From a virus, in the IMG/VR virus record IMGVR_UViG_3300048928_000645, positions 1-31,589 of that record: a stretch of DNA of 31,589 nucleotides; one strand, given 5' to 3'. How positions within the stretch are numbered: the stretch's first letter is position 1; each line of letters starts with the position of its first letter. Below, one piece after another: positions 15,864 through 23,571 of this stretch. The position numbers and the translations under genes are program-made. Under the pieces are notes generated by a model. It had not been told where the DNA came from. It was given only the letters and a program-made list of their open reading frames with translations, and searched no databases.

Positions 15864-16239
15864 GGGGAATATCGACGCGCGTCTCGCGGCCTCGCTGTCC
15901 CATGAGAAAATCTACACGCTGAATGTGATCGTGTGTGACTTTGTGGGCGACCCTGATTTGATTTTCGTGCCGGTGGCCGCATGGCTCAGGGAAAACCAGC
16001 CGGATATCTGCACGCTCGATGATGGCCGCAAAAAGGGCTACCGTTTCCAGATGGATTTGAACGACGGGGACAGCGTCGATATCAGCATCAGCCTGCAGCT
16101 CACCGAGCGCACCCTCATCAAAGAGGAAAACGGCGCGCTGCACGTGAGCTATGCACCTGAGCCTCCGCTGCCGACCCCCGCAACCCCACCAAAAGAGCTC
16201 TATCTTGACGGAGAGCTGGCGAGTAAATGGGATGAATGA
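15772..16239 (+). CDS. R: Tail completion protein R
   Basis: A 155-residue tail completion protein of the P2 gpR family. The start MKKARSLREALIKAVPQL is the conserved family N-terminus. Conserved YTLNVIVCDFVGDPDLIFVP lies near 47-66, and LTERTLIKEENGALHV near 110. In P2, gpR and gpS are required at the tail end that joins the head. It starts inside lysC and overlaps S by 8 bp. Confidence 0.93.
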   Translation: MKKARSLREALIKAVPQLQTNPEMMRIFADEGNIDARLAASLSHEKIYTLNVIVCDFVGDPDLIFVPVAAWLRENQPDICTLDDGRKKGYRFQMDLNDGDSVDISISLQLTERTLIKEENGALHVSYAPEPPLPTPATPPKELYLDGELASKWDE

Positions 16240-16678
16240 ATTTAAGCCCTTTGACGACCGGCTCAACGGTCTGATCGCTGCCCTGTCACCGGCAGCGCGA
16301 CGGAAGCTGGCCGGGGAGATAGCAAAGGAGCTGCGAAAGTCGCAACAGCAACGCATCAAACTGCAAAAAGCTCCGGACGGCTCCCCCTATCAGGCGCGAA
16401 AGCGACAACGCCTCAGGGCTAAGACCGGGCGGATTAAACGGGCAATGTTCCAGAAGCTACGCACAAGCCGGTACCTGAAAGCCACTGGCAGTGAAAACAG
16501 CGCCGTGGTGGAATTCACCGGCAAAGTGCAGCGTATCGCACGAGTCCATCAGTACGGCCTCAAAGACCGGCCTAATGAGTTTAGTGAAGAAGTGCCTTAT
16601 CCTGAGAGACAATTGTTGGGTTTGAGTAATTTTGATGAAAAAGCAATCAAAGACTTAATTTTAAGGCAACTTAGTTGA
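16232..16678 (+). CDS. S: Tail completion protein S
   Basis: A 148-residue protein of the P2 gpS tail-completion family. Evidence: MNEFKPFDDRLNGLIAALSP at the start, QKAPDGSPYQARKRQ near 45-60, KTGRIKRAMFQKL, and RVHQYGL with PYPERQLLG near the end. The last 15 codons (from about 16620) become AT-rich, like the cassette that follows, so the boundary of the foreign DNA seems to lie at the very 3' end of S. Last gene of the rightward head/lysis operon. Confidence 0.92.
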   Translation: MNEFKPFDDRLNGLIAALSPAARRKLAGEIAKELRKSQQQRIKLQKAPDGSPYQARKRQRLRAKTGRIKRAMFQKLRTSRYLKATGSENSAVVEFTGKVQRIARVHQYGLKDRPNEFSEEVPYPERQLLGLSNFDEKAIKDLILRQLS

Positions 16679-16738
16679 TTGTATGCAAAAAAATAGTTTG
16701 TAATGTAAGATGTTAATCAAAAAAAACAAGATAACTCG

Positions 16739-16767
16739 TTGATAACTTTTGCAAAGCTAATTACTAT
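16739..16767 (+). promoter_or_regulatory. Sigma70 promoter of the S-V accessory cassette
   Basis: TTGATA (16739-16744), exactly 17 bp, then TACTAT (16762-16767). Both hexamers are close to consensus and the spacing is ideal. Transcription would start near 16774, about 30 bp before the ATG at 16804, with GAAAGG as ribosome binding site. This suggests expression from the silent prophage, as expected for a lysogenic-conversion or defence gene. Confidence 0.7.
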
Positions 16768-16803
16768 GAGGGCTTTTACTAACCTGCGTAGAAAGGTTTT
16801 TAT

Positions 16804-17979
16804 ATGAAAAAATCAGAATATGTATTAGAAGATAAAAGAGTTGATTGTCTCTCTGTTATTCATACAACCAAGTTGTCTGATTATTTGTCTTTCGCGGAAA
16901 AGGCTTATGAAGATAAAGGGGGGATTTATGGTCAAAGAGCTCCTTTAAAAACTAAAACTGCTCAGACTATACGTGAAAGAATGGTGTCTGATATAATTGA
17001 TGGTGCCGTTCTTCCTCCTATAGTTATTGGTGTAATAGTTGATGAGGATGTTTATGAAAAAATCAAGGCTGTTTCAGATGAATGTTCTTTCGAAAAACTA
17101 AATGACACTATTGATAAAACATCCCTATCTATCATTGATGGAATGCAAAGGACAACTGCATTCTTACAGGCTGTAAAAGAAAATGAAAGTGTTTATGATA
17201 AAACCATTAGAATAGAGTATTGGTTTTCTAAAAGCATGAATAGTTTGATTTACAGAATGCTTGTTCTTAATACAGGGCAAGTGCCATGGGATATAAAAAG
17301 ACAACTTGATACAATCTATGATTCTATTATAAAGGATTTAAAGAAGTCTATTCCTAACTTAGATATAAGGTTAATAGGCCAGTCAAGCCGAAGAACACAG
17401 GCAGGTCAATATCAAAGTAGTAAATTAATTGAGTATTTCTTATGTTTTTCTTCTAGGAAAACAGATATAGATTTAAAAGAAAAGGTCTCAGAAGATTTCG
17501 CAAGAATGGATGCAATTGAGTCGACTTCTGACAATCATTTCCTTACTAACTTTAAAGCAGTTTTAAAATTAATGGTTGACTTGGATCATGAGTTTTCAAG
17601 ATATAAAGATGAACAACAAGAAGGCCGTATTAAAGTTGGTAAAGATATTTTTACAAGCATACCAGCTGGTGTTGGGTTTGTTGCGGCTGCGGCTGCGTAC
17701 ATATATGGCCCTCCAGGATTTAAATCTTCTAAAGAGGAAAGTGACAGATGTTGTCAGGAGTTAATTCAAAAAGTTTCTGGTTTAATTGAGCGGCTTTCTG
17801 CTCTCAATGAGGATGATCTTGGAAGATTCTTGCAGTTTTCACTGCTAAATGAAAAACTCAGCGCAAGATCAAGTAAGATTGGTCAATACGAGCGAGAGTT
17901 TTATTACAAAGCATTCGAAGCTTGTATGAAATATGTTGATCGTTTAGAAGACTTTGGACCTTGTTGGCAGGCTAAATAA
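16804..17979 (+). CDS. DGQHR/DUF262 (ParB-fold)-like protein, candidate defence component
   Basis: A 391-residue protein foreign to the P2 backbone. The key motif is LSIIDGMQRTTAFLQA, with D112, G113, Q115, R116 and T117. It resembles the DGQQR/DGQHR motif of the ParB/sulfiredoxin-fold proteins such as DndB-type DGQHR proteins and DUF262. It is preceded by VLPPIVIGVIV near 60-72, as in those families. The following RMLVLNTGQVPWDIKRQLD near 146-165 also fits. The C-terminal half is helical with no recognised motif. It is strongly AT-rich. The gene shares one base with the next gene's start, so the two are translationally coupled. Relatives act in DNA modification-dependent restriction or nucleotide-dependent DNA binding; the activity here is unknown. 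Confidence 0.55.
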   Translation: MKKSEYVLEDKRVDCLSVIHTTKLSDYLSFAEKAYEDKGGIYGQRAPLKTKTAQTIRERMVSDIIDGAVLPPIVIGVIVDEDVYEKIKAVSDECSFEKLNDTIDKTSLSIIDGMQRTTAFLQAVKENESVYDKTIRIEYWFSKSMNSLIYRMLVLNTGQVPWDIKRQLDTIYDSIIKDLKKSIPNLDIRLIGQSSRRTQAGQYQSSKLIEYFLCFSSRKTDIDLKEKVSEDFARMDAIESTSDNHFLTNFKAVLKLMVDLDHEFSRYKDEQQEGRIKVGKDIFTSIPAGVGFVAAAAAYIYGPPGFKSSKEESDRCCQELIQKVSGLIERLSALNEDDLGRFLQFSLLNEKLSARSSKIGQYEREFYYKAFEACMKYVDRLEDFGPCWQAK

Positions 17980-19091
17980 TGTCATCTATCAGAGATAGTA
18001 TAGATTATATATTTGATACTTTGTGTGTTGCCGGGGGAGGTTCAAAAACCCGGCATAAAATGAAGCCTGCTAAACCAAGCAGCGATGAGATTGAGTGCTT
18101 TAAGCGTTTAAGGTTTAAAGCTGAGGATATGTTTACCCTGTTAAATGGAAATGCTTTTTACCATTTTCAAGAGCATGAAGAAGACGCTGGGGGAAGGATA
18201 ACGGTAATAGACTATTTTGCTGTGAAAAACATATTTCCCTCAGAGTTTAATAAAGAGATGTTTGAGGAGTACTTCAGTGTATGTGATGTTACTGAATCTT
18301 TCTTTGTGTTTTTGTGTCCTTCATTGAAACTAAAGATAAGAGAAGATGTTTTGCCACAAGAAATTTCAAATAACATTCTTTTCCAACAAGATGATGCTCT
18401 ATATCAAGGGCACTACATACCCGAATTGATCGATTATTTTGAGCCGCTTACAATCTTTCGTCTTGATGATTTGTCAGCGGATTTCAATAGATCCTTTTTG
18501 TCAAGCGCTTATTATTTACTGAGTAGTTGTCAGGATGTAATAACATTGCCTTTGGCTAGCGAGACAATCGATAAGTTGAGAGCTCTTTTTATTAAGAAAG
18601 TTAAAATACCAAAAGATAATGTCTTCTTATCATTGACATCTTCACATTTAAAACACTGCTTTTTAGAATTATATAGATGCATAGAGTGGTTATATGTCAT
18701 TCCAAGGAGTAGACGTCTGAAAGGGGTTATTCAATATTCCAGGCCTGCATATGAGCTTGCTGTTCATTGTATAGATGAATTGTCATGGAGGAGAAAAGAA
18801 GAGGATTCACTTTCGCGAATTGTAACTGATGTTCTTCAAAACTATGAAGATGTAAGTTTCAAATTAGTGGGGTGTGGTCTATTTAATGGGGTTAATATTG
18901 ATTCGGAAGGTATTGCAAAACACTTATATTCTTTTCGAAACCAATTTGTGCACCAATTTGAAGCGCGGAAAGAAAAAGATGTTTTAAATGAGCATCTTAT
19001 TGAAGTCATAGATTTGATTGCTGACTTCATAATCCATGCTTATGATTTATATGATGTCGATATTATTCCATGGCGGGACGAGCAAGTTTGA
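17979..19091 (+). CDS. Protein with HEPN-like Rx4H motif, partner of the upstream gene
   Basis: A 370-residue protein, AT-rich, second gene of the cassette. Near the C-terminus LYSFRNQFVHQFEAR contains R320-x4-H325, the HEPN ribonuclease-type motif, placed between two predicted helices as in HEPN domains. The rest is mostly helical with no other recognised motif; it contains several hydrophobic/aromatic stretches (FLSSAYYLLSS near 170) but no clear transmembrane segment. It starts at the last base of the upstream stop (TAATG) and is followed by a terminator, so both proteins probably act together. A toxin/effector RNase controlled by its partner is a reasonable inference, not shown. Confidence 0.5.
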   Translation: MSSIRDSIDYIFDTLCVAGGGSKTRHKMKPAKPSSDEIECFKRLRFKAEDMFTLLNGNAFYHFQEHEEDAGGRITVIDYFAVKNIFPSEFNKEMFEEYFSVCDVTESFFVFLCPSLKLKIREDVLPQEISNNILFQQDDALYQGHYIPELIDYFEPLTIFRLDDLSADFNRSFLSSAYYLLSSCQDVITLPLASETIDKLRALFIKKVKIPKDNVFLSLTSSHLKHCFLELYRCIEWLYVIPRSRRLKGVIQYSRPAYELAVHCIDELSWRRKEEDSLSRIVTDVLQNYEDVSFKLVGCGLFNGVNIDSEGIAKHLYSFRNQFVHQFEARKEKDVLNEHLIEVIDLIADFIIHAYDLYDVDIIPWRDEQV

Positions 19092-19117
19092 TTGCTTCAA
19101 AAAGTTTTTTGATATGT

Positions 19118-19150
19118 GCATCAACTTTAAATGGTTGGTGCTTTTTTATT
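19118..19150 (+). terminator. Intrinsic terminator of the S-V cassette
   Basis: GCATCAAC (19118-19125) pairs with GTTGGTGC (19134-19141), 8 bp with one G-T pair and an 8-nt loop, followed by TTTTTT. It lies 26 bp after the stop of the HEPN-like gene. Between it and V (19151-19312) I see only AT-rich filler and the late promoter of V. Confidence 0.85.
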
Positions 19151-19245
19151 TTCGCATTGGATCGCATTTTATCTTTTTCAAAAAATAACAAAGCAATGAT
19201 TACTTTTATCTCAAATATATAACGGATTGTATCTTCACAAACGGA

Positions 19246-19252
19246 TGTTGTG
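19246..19252 (+). promoter_or_regulatory. Putative Ogr-dependent late promoter element for V operon
   Basis: TGTTGTG, 67 bp upstream of V, shared exactly with the regions before O (10904) and FI (23480). Twelve bases after the inner TGT comes AAAACG, close to the ACA half-site remembered for P2 Ogr sites. Its position fits an activator site near -55. Confidence 0.55.
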
Positions 19253-19312
19253 CAGCCTCTCATAAAACGCTCTTTAATTGTCATTGCCCCTACCCGGCGG
19301 CATCCTTTCCCC

Positions 19313-19954
19313 ATGAATAATCTAAATTCTCTACAGGAAATCGCACGCGCGATCCGCAACCTTATCCGCACCGGCATCGTGACCGACATCGACCACGACG
19401 AGGGGCTTTGTCGTGTGCAGACCGGCGGGATGCAAACCACCTGGCTGAACTGGCTTACCAGTCGCGCCGGCCGCTCGCGGGTGTGGTGGGCTCCGTCCGT
19501 TGGCGAGCAGGTGCTTTTGCTGGCGATCGGCGGCGAGCTCGATACGGCCTTTGTGCTGCCCGGCATTTTTTCTGACGACAATCCCGCGCCGTCTGCCTCC
19601 CCTGATACGCTTCACGTGTCCTTTCCTGACGGGGCGGTTATCGAGTACGAGCCCGAAAGCGGTGCGCTCACCGTGTCAGGTATCAAAACCGCAGACGTCA
19701 CCGCGTCGGACTCCATTACGGCCACCGTGCCGGTGGTGCTGGTGAAAGCGTCGAGCCGCATCACGCTCGATACGCCGGAGGTGGTGTGCACCAACAAGCT
19801 GACGACCGGCACGCTCGAAGTGAAGAAAGGCGGCACCATGCGCGGGAACATCGAGCACTCCGGCGGGACACTGAAATCAAACGGCGTGCAGGTGGATAAC
19901 CACGACCACGGCGGCGTCGAACGGGGCGGAAGCTGGACGGAGGGCATCAAATGA
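19313..19954 (+). CDS. V: Baseplate spike protein V
   Basis: The membrane-piercing spike at the tail tip, 213 residues, P2 gpV family. An N-terminal OB-fold region (IRTGIVTDIDHDEGLCRVQTGG, then TWLNWLTSRAGRSRVWWAP) precedes VGEQVLLLAIGGELDTAFVLPGI. Next comes the beta-helix repeat region (SITATVPVVLVKASSRITLD). The tip has NHDHGG near 200, the HxH pair that binds iron at the trimer tip in P2 gpV. The start at 19313 matches P2 (MNxL). It overlaps W by ATGA. Confidence 0.95.
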   Translation: MNNLNSLQEIARAIRNLIRTGIVTDIDHDEGLCRVQTGGMQTTWLNWLTSRAGRSRVWWAPSVGEQVLLLAIGGELDTAFVLPGIFSDDNPAPSASPDTLHVSFPDGAVIEYEPESGALTVSGIKTADVTASDSITATVPVVLVKASSRITLDTPEVVCTNKLTTGTLEVKKGGTMRGNIEHSGGTLKSNGVQVDNHDHGGVERGGSWTEGIK

Positions 19955-20301
19955 CGGTGCGTTATCTGGGAATGAACAGCCAGACCGGCCTCAGTATCTC
20001 TGAGGTTGAGCATATCCGGCAAAGCGTGCGCGACATTCTGGTCACGCCGGTAGGCTCGCGCGTCATGCGTCGTGGATACGGCTCGCTCCTGTCGCAGATG
20101 ATTGACCAGCCGCAGACCCCGGCGCTGCGCCTGCAGATTATGGCCGCGTGCTATTCCGCGATCCAGAAGTGGGAGCCACGCGTAAACCTCGCGACCATTA
20201 CCTTTGAACGGTCGGAGACCGACGGCGGGCTGTATGTCGACATCACCGGCACCCGTTCGACCGGCGGCCAGCCATTTTCCATCACCATTCCACTGAGCTA
20301 A
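19951..20301 (+). CDS. W: Baseplate wedge protein W
   Basis: A 116-residue member of the gpW/T4 gp25 lysozyme-like baseplate family. The family core TPVGSRVMRRGYGSLLSQMID lies near 30-50, followed by QTPALRLQIMAACYSAIQKWEPRV. The Glu-Pro-Arg segment is the typical EPR motif of gp25 proteins, which links the wedge to the sheath. It starts with an ATGA overlap after V. Confidence 0.95.
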   Translation: MTVRYLGMNSQTGLSISEVEHIRQSVRDILVTPVGSRVMRRGYGSLLSQMIDQPQTPALRLQIMAACYSAIQKWEPRVNLATITFERSETDGGLYVDITGTRSTGGQPFSITIPLS

Positions 20302-20307
20302 ATCACT

Positions 20308-21216
20308 ATGGCAACCGTTGACCTGAATCAGTTACCCGTTCCCGATGTGGTGGAAGAACTGGACTTTGAAACCATTCTTGCCGAACGCATTGCGACGCTA
20401 ATTTCGCTTTATCCCGAAAATCAGCAGGAGGCTATCGCCCGGACGCTGACACTTGAGTCAGAGCCGATTGTGAAGCTGCTGCAGGAAAACGCCTACCGTG
20501 AAGTTATCTGGCGTCAGCGTGTGAACGAAGCCGCGCAGGCGGTAACGCTCGCGTATTCAACCGGTCGCGACCTTGACGTCGTGGCCGGGAACAACAATAC
20601 CGGACGCCTGACCATTACCCCTGCAGATGACACCACCATACCGCCAACGCCTGCCGTTATGGAATCAGATGCTGACCTGCGACTGCGCACACAACAAGCT
20701 TTTGAAGGATTAAGCGTGGCGGGACCGGTTGGTGCCTATGAGTATCACGGTCGAAGCGCTGACGGACGGGTCGCCGACGTGTCGGTCGAAAGCCCGTCGC
20801 CCGCCTGCGTGACGATTTCCGTGTTATCCCGTGAGGGTGACGGCACCGCGAGCCCTGAATTACTGGCAATCGTTGAAAAAGCACTGAACGCCGAAGATGT
20901 GCGCCCGGTGGCCGACCGGGTGACCGTCCAGTCAGCTGAAATTGTGCCGTACCAGATTGACGCGACGCTCTACGTTTACCCCGGTCCCGAATCTGAGCCC
21001 ATCAGGCAGGCATCAGAGCAGAGGCTTCAGAGCTATATCAGCGCGCAGCACCGCCTCGGGCGTGATATCCGCCTGTCAGCCATTTATGCGGCGATGCACG
21101 TTGAGGGGGTTCAGCGTGTCGAGCTGGCATCACCGCAGGCCGACATTGTGCTGAGTAAATCGCAGGCGTCGAACTGTACCGAGTACCAGATAACCATCGG
21201 GGGCTCGGATGAGTGA
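20308..21216 (+). CDS. J: Baseplate wedge protein J
   Basis: A 302-residue protein of the Baseplate_J family, equivalent to T4 gp6. LNQLPVPDVVEELDFETILAERIATL at the N-terminus, AVTLAYSTGRDLDVVAGNNN near 75-95, DLRLRTQQAFEGLSVAGPVGAYEYH near 125-145, and AEDVRPVADRVTV near 195 match P2 gpJ. It forms the ring around the hub with W and I. It overlaps I by 8 bp. Confidence 0.95.
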   Translation: MATVDLNQLPVPDVVEELDFETILAERIATLISLYPENQQEAIARTLTLESEPIVKLLQENAYREVIWRQRVNEAAQAVTLAYSTGRDLDVVAGNNNTGRLTITPADDTTIPPTPAVMESDADLRLRTQQAFEGLSVAGPVGAYEYHGRSADGRVADVSVESPSPACVTISVLSREGDGTASPELLAIVEKALNAEDVRPVADRVTVQSAEIVPYQIDATLYVYPGPESEPIRQASEQRLQSYISAQHRLGRDIRLSAIYAAMHVEGVQRVELASPQADIVLSKSQASNCTEYQITIGGSDE

Positions 21217-21817
21217 CCGGCTGTTACCCGTTGGCTCATCGCCGCTGGAGGTCGCCGCCGGTGCCGCGCTCTCTGAAATTCAGCGCGTGCCGGTACCGCT
21301 GCGCACCCTGTGGAACTGGCGCACCTGCCCGGTAAACCTGCTGCCGTATCTGGCGTGGGCGCTGTCGGTCGACCGGTGGGACGAGAAGTGGCCGGAGGCG
21401 ACAAAGCGCAGCGTCTGTGCGTCCTCATTTTTCGTCCATCAACACAAAGGCACCATCAGCGCATTGCGTCGGGTGGTTGAGCCGCTCGGCTTTCTGATTG
21501 AGGTGCGCGAGTGGTGGCAGCTCGACGAGGCGCCAGGCACTTTCCGCCTCGTTGTCGGCGTGCTCGACAGCGGCATCACTGACGAAATGTATCAGGAGCT
21601 CGAGCGCCTGATTGAAGACGCCAAACCGGCAAGCCGCCACCTGACGGGGCTGGCTATCAGCCTGAGTGCGACCGGTGAGCTATATGTCGGCGCGGGATGC
21701 TACGACGGCGACGCGCTCACCGTTTACCCCTACACCCCCGAGGAAATTGTCGTCGGCGGTGAATATTACCCGGCCTCGGCCATCCATTTGATTGATAACC
21801 TGAGAGTGAACGCATGA
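21209..21817 (+). CDS. I: Baseplate/tail protein I
   Basis: A 202-residue protein of the P2 gpI (Tail_P2_I) family. Typical N-terminus MSDRLLPVGSSPLEVAAGAALSEI-like residues, then TCPVNLLPYLAWALSVDRWDEKW near 35-58, HKGTISALRRVVEPLGF near 80, and ITDEMYQELERLIEDAKPASRHLTGL near 120-145. It forms baseplate wedges with J and attaches the fibre H. The C-terminal part is longer than my recollection of P2 gpI (about 176). It overlaps H by ATGA. Confidence 0.93.
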   Translation: MSDRLLPVGSSPLEVAAGAALSEIQRVPVPLRTLWNWRTCPVNLLPYLAWALSVDRWDEKWPEATKRSVCASSFFVHQHKGTISALRRVVEPLGFLIEVREWWQLDEAPGTFRLVVGVLDSGITDEMYQELERLIEDAKPASRHLTGLAISLSATGELYVGAGCYDGDALTVYPYTPEEIVVGGEYYPASAIHLIDNLRVNA

Positions 21818-22851
21818 CCGCAAAATATCTTGCCATTCTGACCAATCAGGGCGCGGCGCGGCTGGCGAACGCGGCGGCACTCGGTACCAGACTAAACCTG
21901 ACGCAGATGGCCGTCGGCGATGCGAATGGTACTTTGCCGACCCCTGACCCGGCGCAGACGAAGCTCATTAACCAGAAGCGCATCGCACCGATAAACCTGC
22001 TGACCGTTGACCCGGCCAATACCAGCCAGATTATCGCGGAACAGATTATTCCCGAGAATGAGGGCGGTTTCTGGATACGCGAGATTGGTCTCTACGACGA
22101 TGAGGGGATTCTGATTGCCGTGGCAAACTGCCCGGAGACCTACAAACCGCAGCTGCAGGAGGGGAGCGGCCGCACGCAGACCATTCGCATGATTCTGATT
22201 GTGTCGAGCACGTCGGCGATTACCCTGAAAATCGACCCGTCGGTAGTGCTGGCAACGCGCCAGTATGTCGAGGATAAGGCTATCGAGGTGAAAGCCTATG
22301 CCGATAATCTGCTGGCTGCGCACCTCGCCGCTGCTGACCCGCACCCGCAATACCTAAAAACGGCGGATATTGATAAATACATTCCTGTCGGATTTCCGCT
22401 GCCGTGGCCGCAGGCAACGCCGCCCGATGGCTGGCTGAAATGCAACGGCGCGGTTTTTGACAAGGCGAAATATCCAAAGCTGGCTGTCGCTTATCCATCC
22501 GGTAAATTGCCTGACTTGCGCGGTGAGTTTCTGCGTGGATGGGATGACGGACGTGGTGTGGATTCGTTAAGGGGAATTATGTCAACTCAGGCCGGTGATA
22601 TGGCTTCACATGTTCATATGTGGGGTATCTGGACTGCCAGAACAAACGATATGTCACTGGAAAGTTTTACGGGCACTACGATTTTGAAGCAAATAACGCC
22701 TGCATCACCCGTCATTGATTACGACAATTATCCAATACCAAATCCCGCGATTACGGATGGTGGCATCGTCAATGCGACTACCAGACCTACAGGTGGTACT
22801 GAGACGAGACCGCGCAACGTGGCATTTAACTACATAGTGAGGGCGGCATAA
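21814..22851 (+). CDS. H: Short tail fibre H with collar domain
   Basis: A 345-residue tail fibre, about half the length of P2 gpH (669). Residues 1-150 are the baseplate-binding P2_H N-terminal domain (AKYLAILTNQGAARLANAAALG, EGGFWIREIGLYDDEG). A short linker with DPHPQYL near 175 leads to a phage tail-collar domain at about 191-245 (PLPWPQATPPDGWLKCNG, LPDLRGEFLRGWDDGRGVD). The C-terminus carries the tip GGTETRPRNVAFNYIVRA. The 3' third (22560-22850) is less GC-rich than its surroundings, suggesting a swapped receptor-binding tip. It overlaps G by one base. Confidence 0.92.
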   Translation: MTAKYLAILTNQGAARLANAAALGTRLNLTQMAVGDANGTLPTPDPAQTKLINQKRIAPINLLTVDPANTSQIIAEQIIPENEGGFWIREIGLYDDEGILIAVANCPETYKPQLQEGSGRTQTIRMILIVSSTSAITLKIDPSVVLATRQYVEDKAIEVKAYADNLLAAHLAAADPHPQYLKTADIDKYIPVGFPLPWPQATPPDGWLKCNGAVFDKAKYPKLAVAYPSGKLPDLRGEFLRGWDDGRGVDSLRGIMSTQAGDMASHVHMWGIWTARTNDMSLESFTGTTILKQITPASPVIDYDNYPIPNPAITDGGIVNATTRPTGGTETRPRNVAFNYIVRAA

Positions 22852-23447
22852 TGGCAAAAGCAACACTGAACAAAAACGGGATTGCCACAAAGCCGGGTGA
22901 AATAACGGTTTATAATTTCGACGGTAAAACCCTCGAATATCTGGCTTCATCTGTCGAGTTTCTGGCGCTGGGCGTGGGGATTCCTGCTAATTCCTGCACC
23001 GATGCACCTGTCGAAAAAAAGGAGGGTTTCGCGGTGTGCCGCGCGGCCAGTCTTGACGGGTGGGAGTATGTTGCAGACCATCGCGGTGAGACGGTTTATG
23101 ACACGCAAACCGGTCAGCCGGTCAACATTACCGCGCCCGGTGACTATGCCGTCGGCGTAACTACGATTGCACCGTCTACCCCCTATGACCGCTGGAACGG
23201 TAGCGAATGGGTCACGGATAAGGACGCGCAGAAAAACGGTCAGGTTAAGGAGGCTGAACAGAGAAAATCCGCGCGGCTGTCAGAGGCGCAAAGCGCTATC
23301 AGCCTGTGGCAAACCGAGCTGCAGCTCGGGATTATCAGCGACAATGACAAGACCAGCCTGATTGCGTGGATGAAATACATTCAGTCTATAAACGCGATCG
23401 ACACCTCTGCGGCACCGGATATTGAATGGCCGGAAAGACCAGAATAA
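22851..23447 (+). CDS. G: Tail fibre assembly chaperone G
   Basis: A 198-residue member of the Caudovirales tail-fibre assembly (Tfa) family. It folds and trimerises H and may remain on the fibre tip. Family features: YNFDGKTLEYLASSVEFLALGVGIPANSC near 25-55, VYDTQTGQPVNITAPGDY near 83-100, PYDRWNGSEWVTD near 110-125, and a helical C-terminus with WQTELQLGIISDNDKTSLIAWMKYIQ. Start TAATG shares a base with the H stop. A terminator follows; P2 Z/fun is absent in this slot. Confidence 0.93.
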   Translation: MAKATLNKNGIATKPGEITVYNFDGKTLEYLASSVEFLALGVGIPANSCTDAPVEKKEGFAVCRAASLDGWEYVADHRGETVYDTQTGQPVNITAPGDYAVGVTTIAPSTPYDRWNGSEWVTDKDAQKNGQVKEAEQRKSARLSEAQSAISLWQTELQLGIISDNDKTSLIAWMKYIQSINAIDTSAAPDIEWPERPE

Positions 23448-23452
23448 ACGAA

Positions 23453-23477
23453 GCCCTCCACCCGGAGGGCTTTTTTG
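23453..23477 (+). terminator. Intrinsic terminator after G
   Basis: GCCCTCC (23453-23459), loop ACCC, GGAGGGC (23464-23470), then TTTTTT. It ends the V-G late operon just before the FI late promoter. Confidence 0.92.
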
Positions 23478-23479
23478 TA

Positions 23480-23486
23480 TGTTGTG
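23480..23486 (+). promoter_or_regulatory. Putative Ogr-dependent late promoter element for FI operon
   Basis: TGTTGTG lies directly after the terminator and 92 bp before the FI start, the same heptamer as before O and V. Twelve bases after the inner TGT comes CCAACG, which aligns with AAAACG at the V site. The position matches the P2 F promoter. Confidence 0.55.
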
Positions 23487-23571
23487 TTATCCCTCCACCA
23501 ACGGCATTGCATCGCGCCTGCGCGACGCACAACAGAAAATAGTCGCACCCCTTAACCACGGAGTTAAACAG

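Noticed and set aside
19063-19581. Leftward reading frame over the terminator and the start of V
   Set aside because: It is antisense to V and to the cassette terminator, has no ribosome binding site and no recognisable protein features; its AT-rich end only mirrors the terminator stem.
23422-23571. Longer N-terminus for FI
   Set aside because: It would read through the G terminator and the late promoter; 23572 has a ribosome binding site and matches P2 FI.
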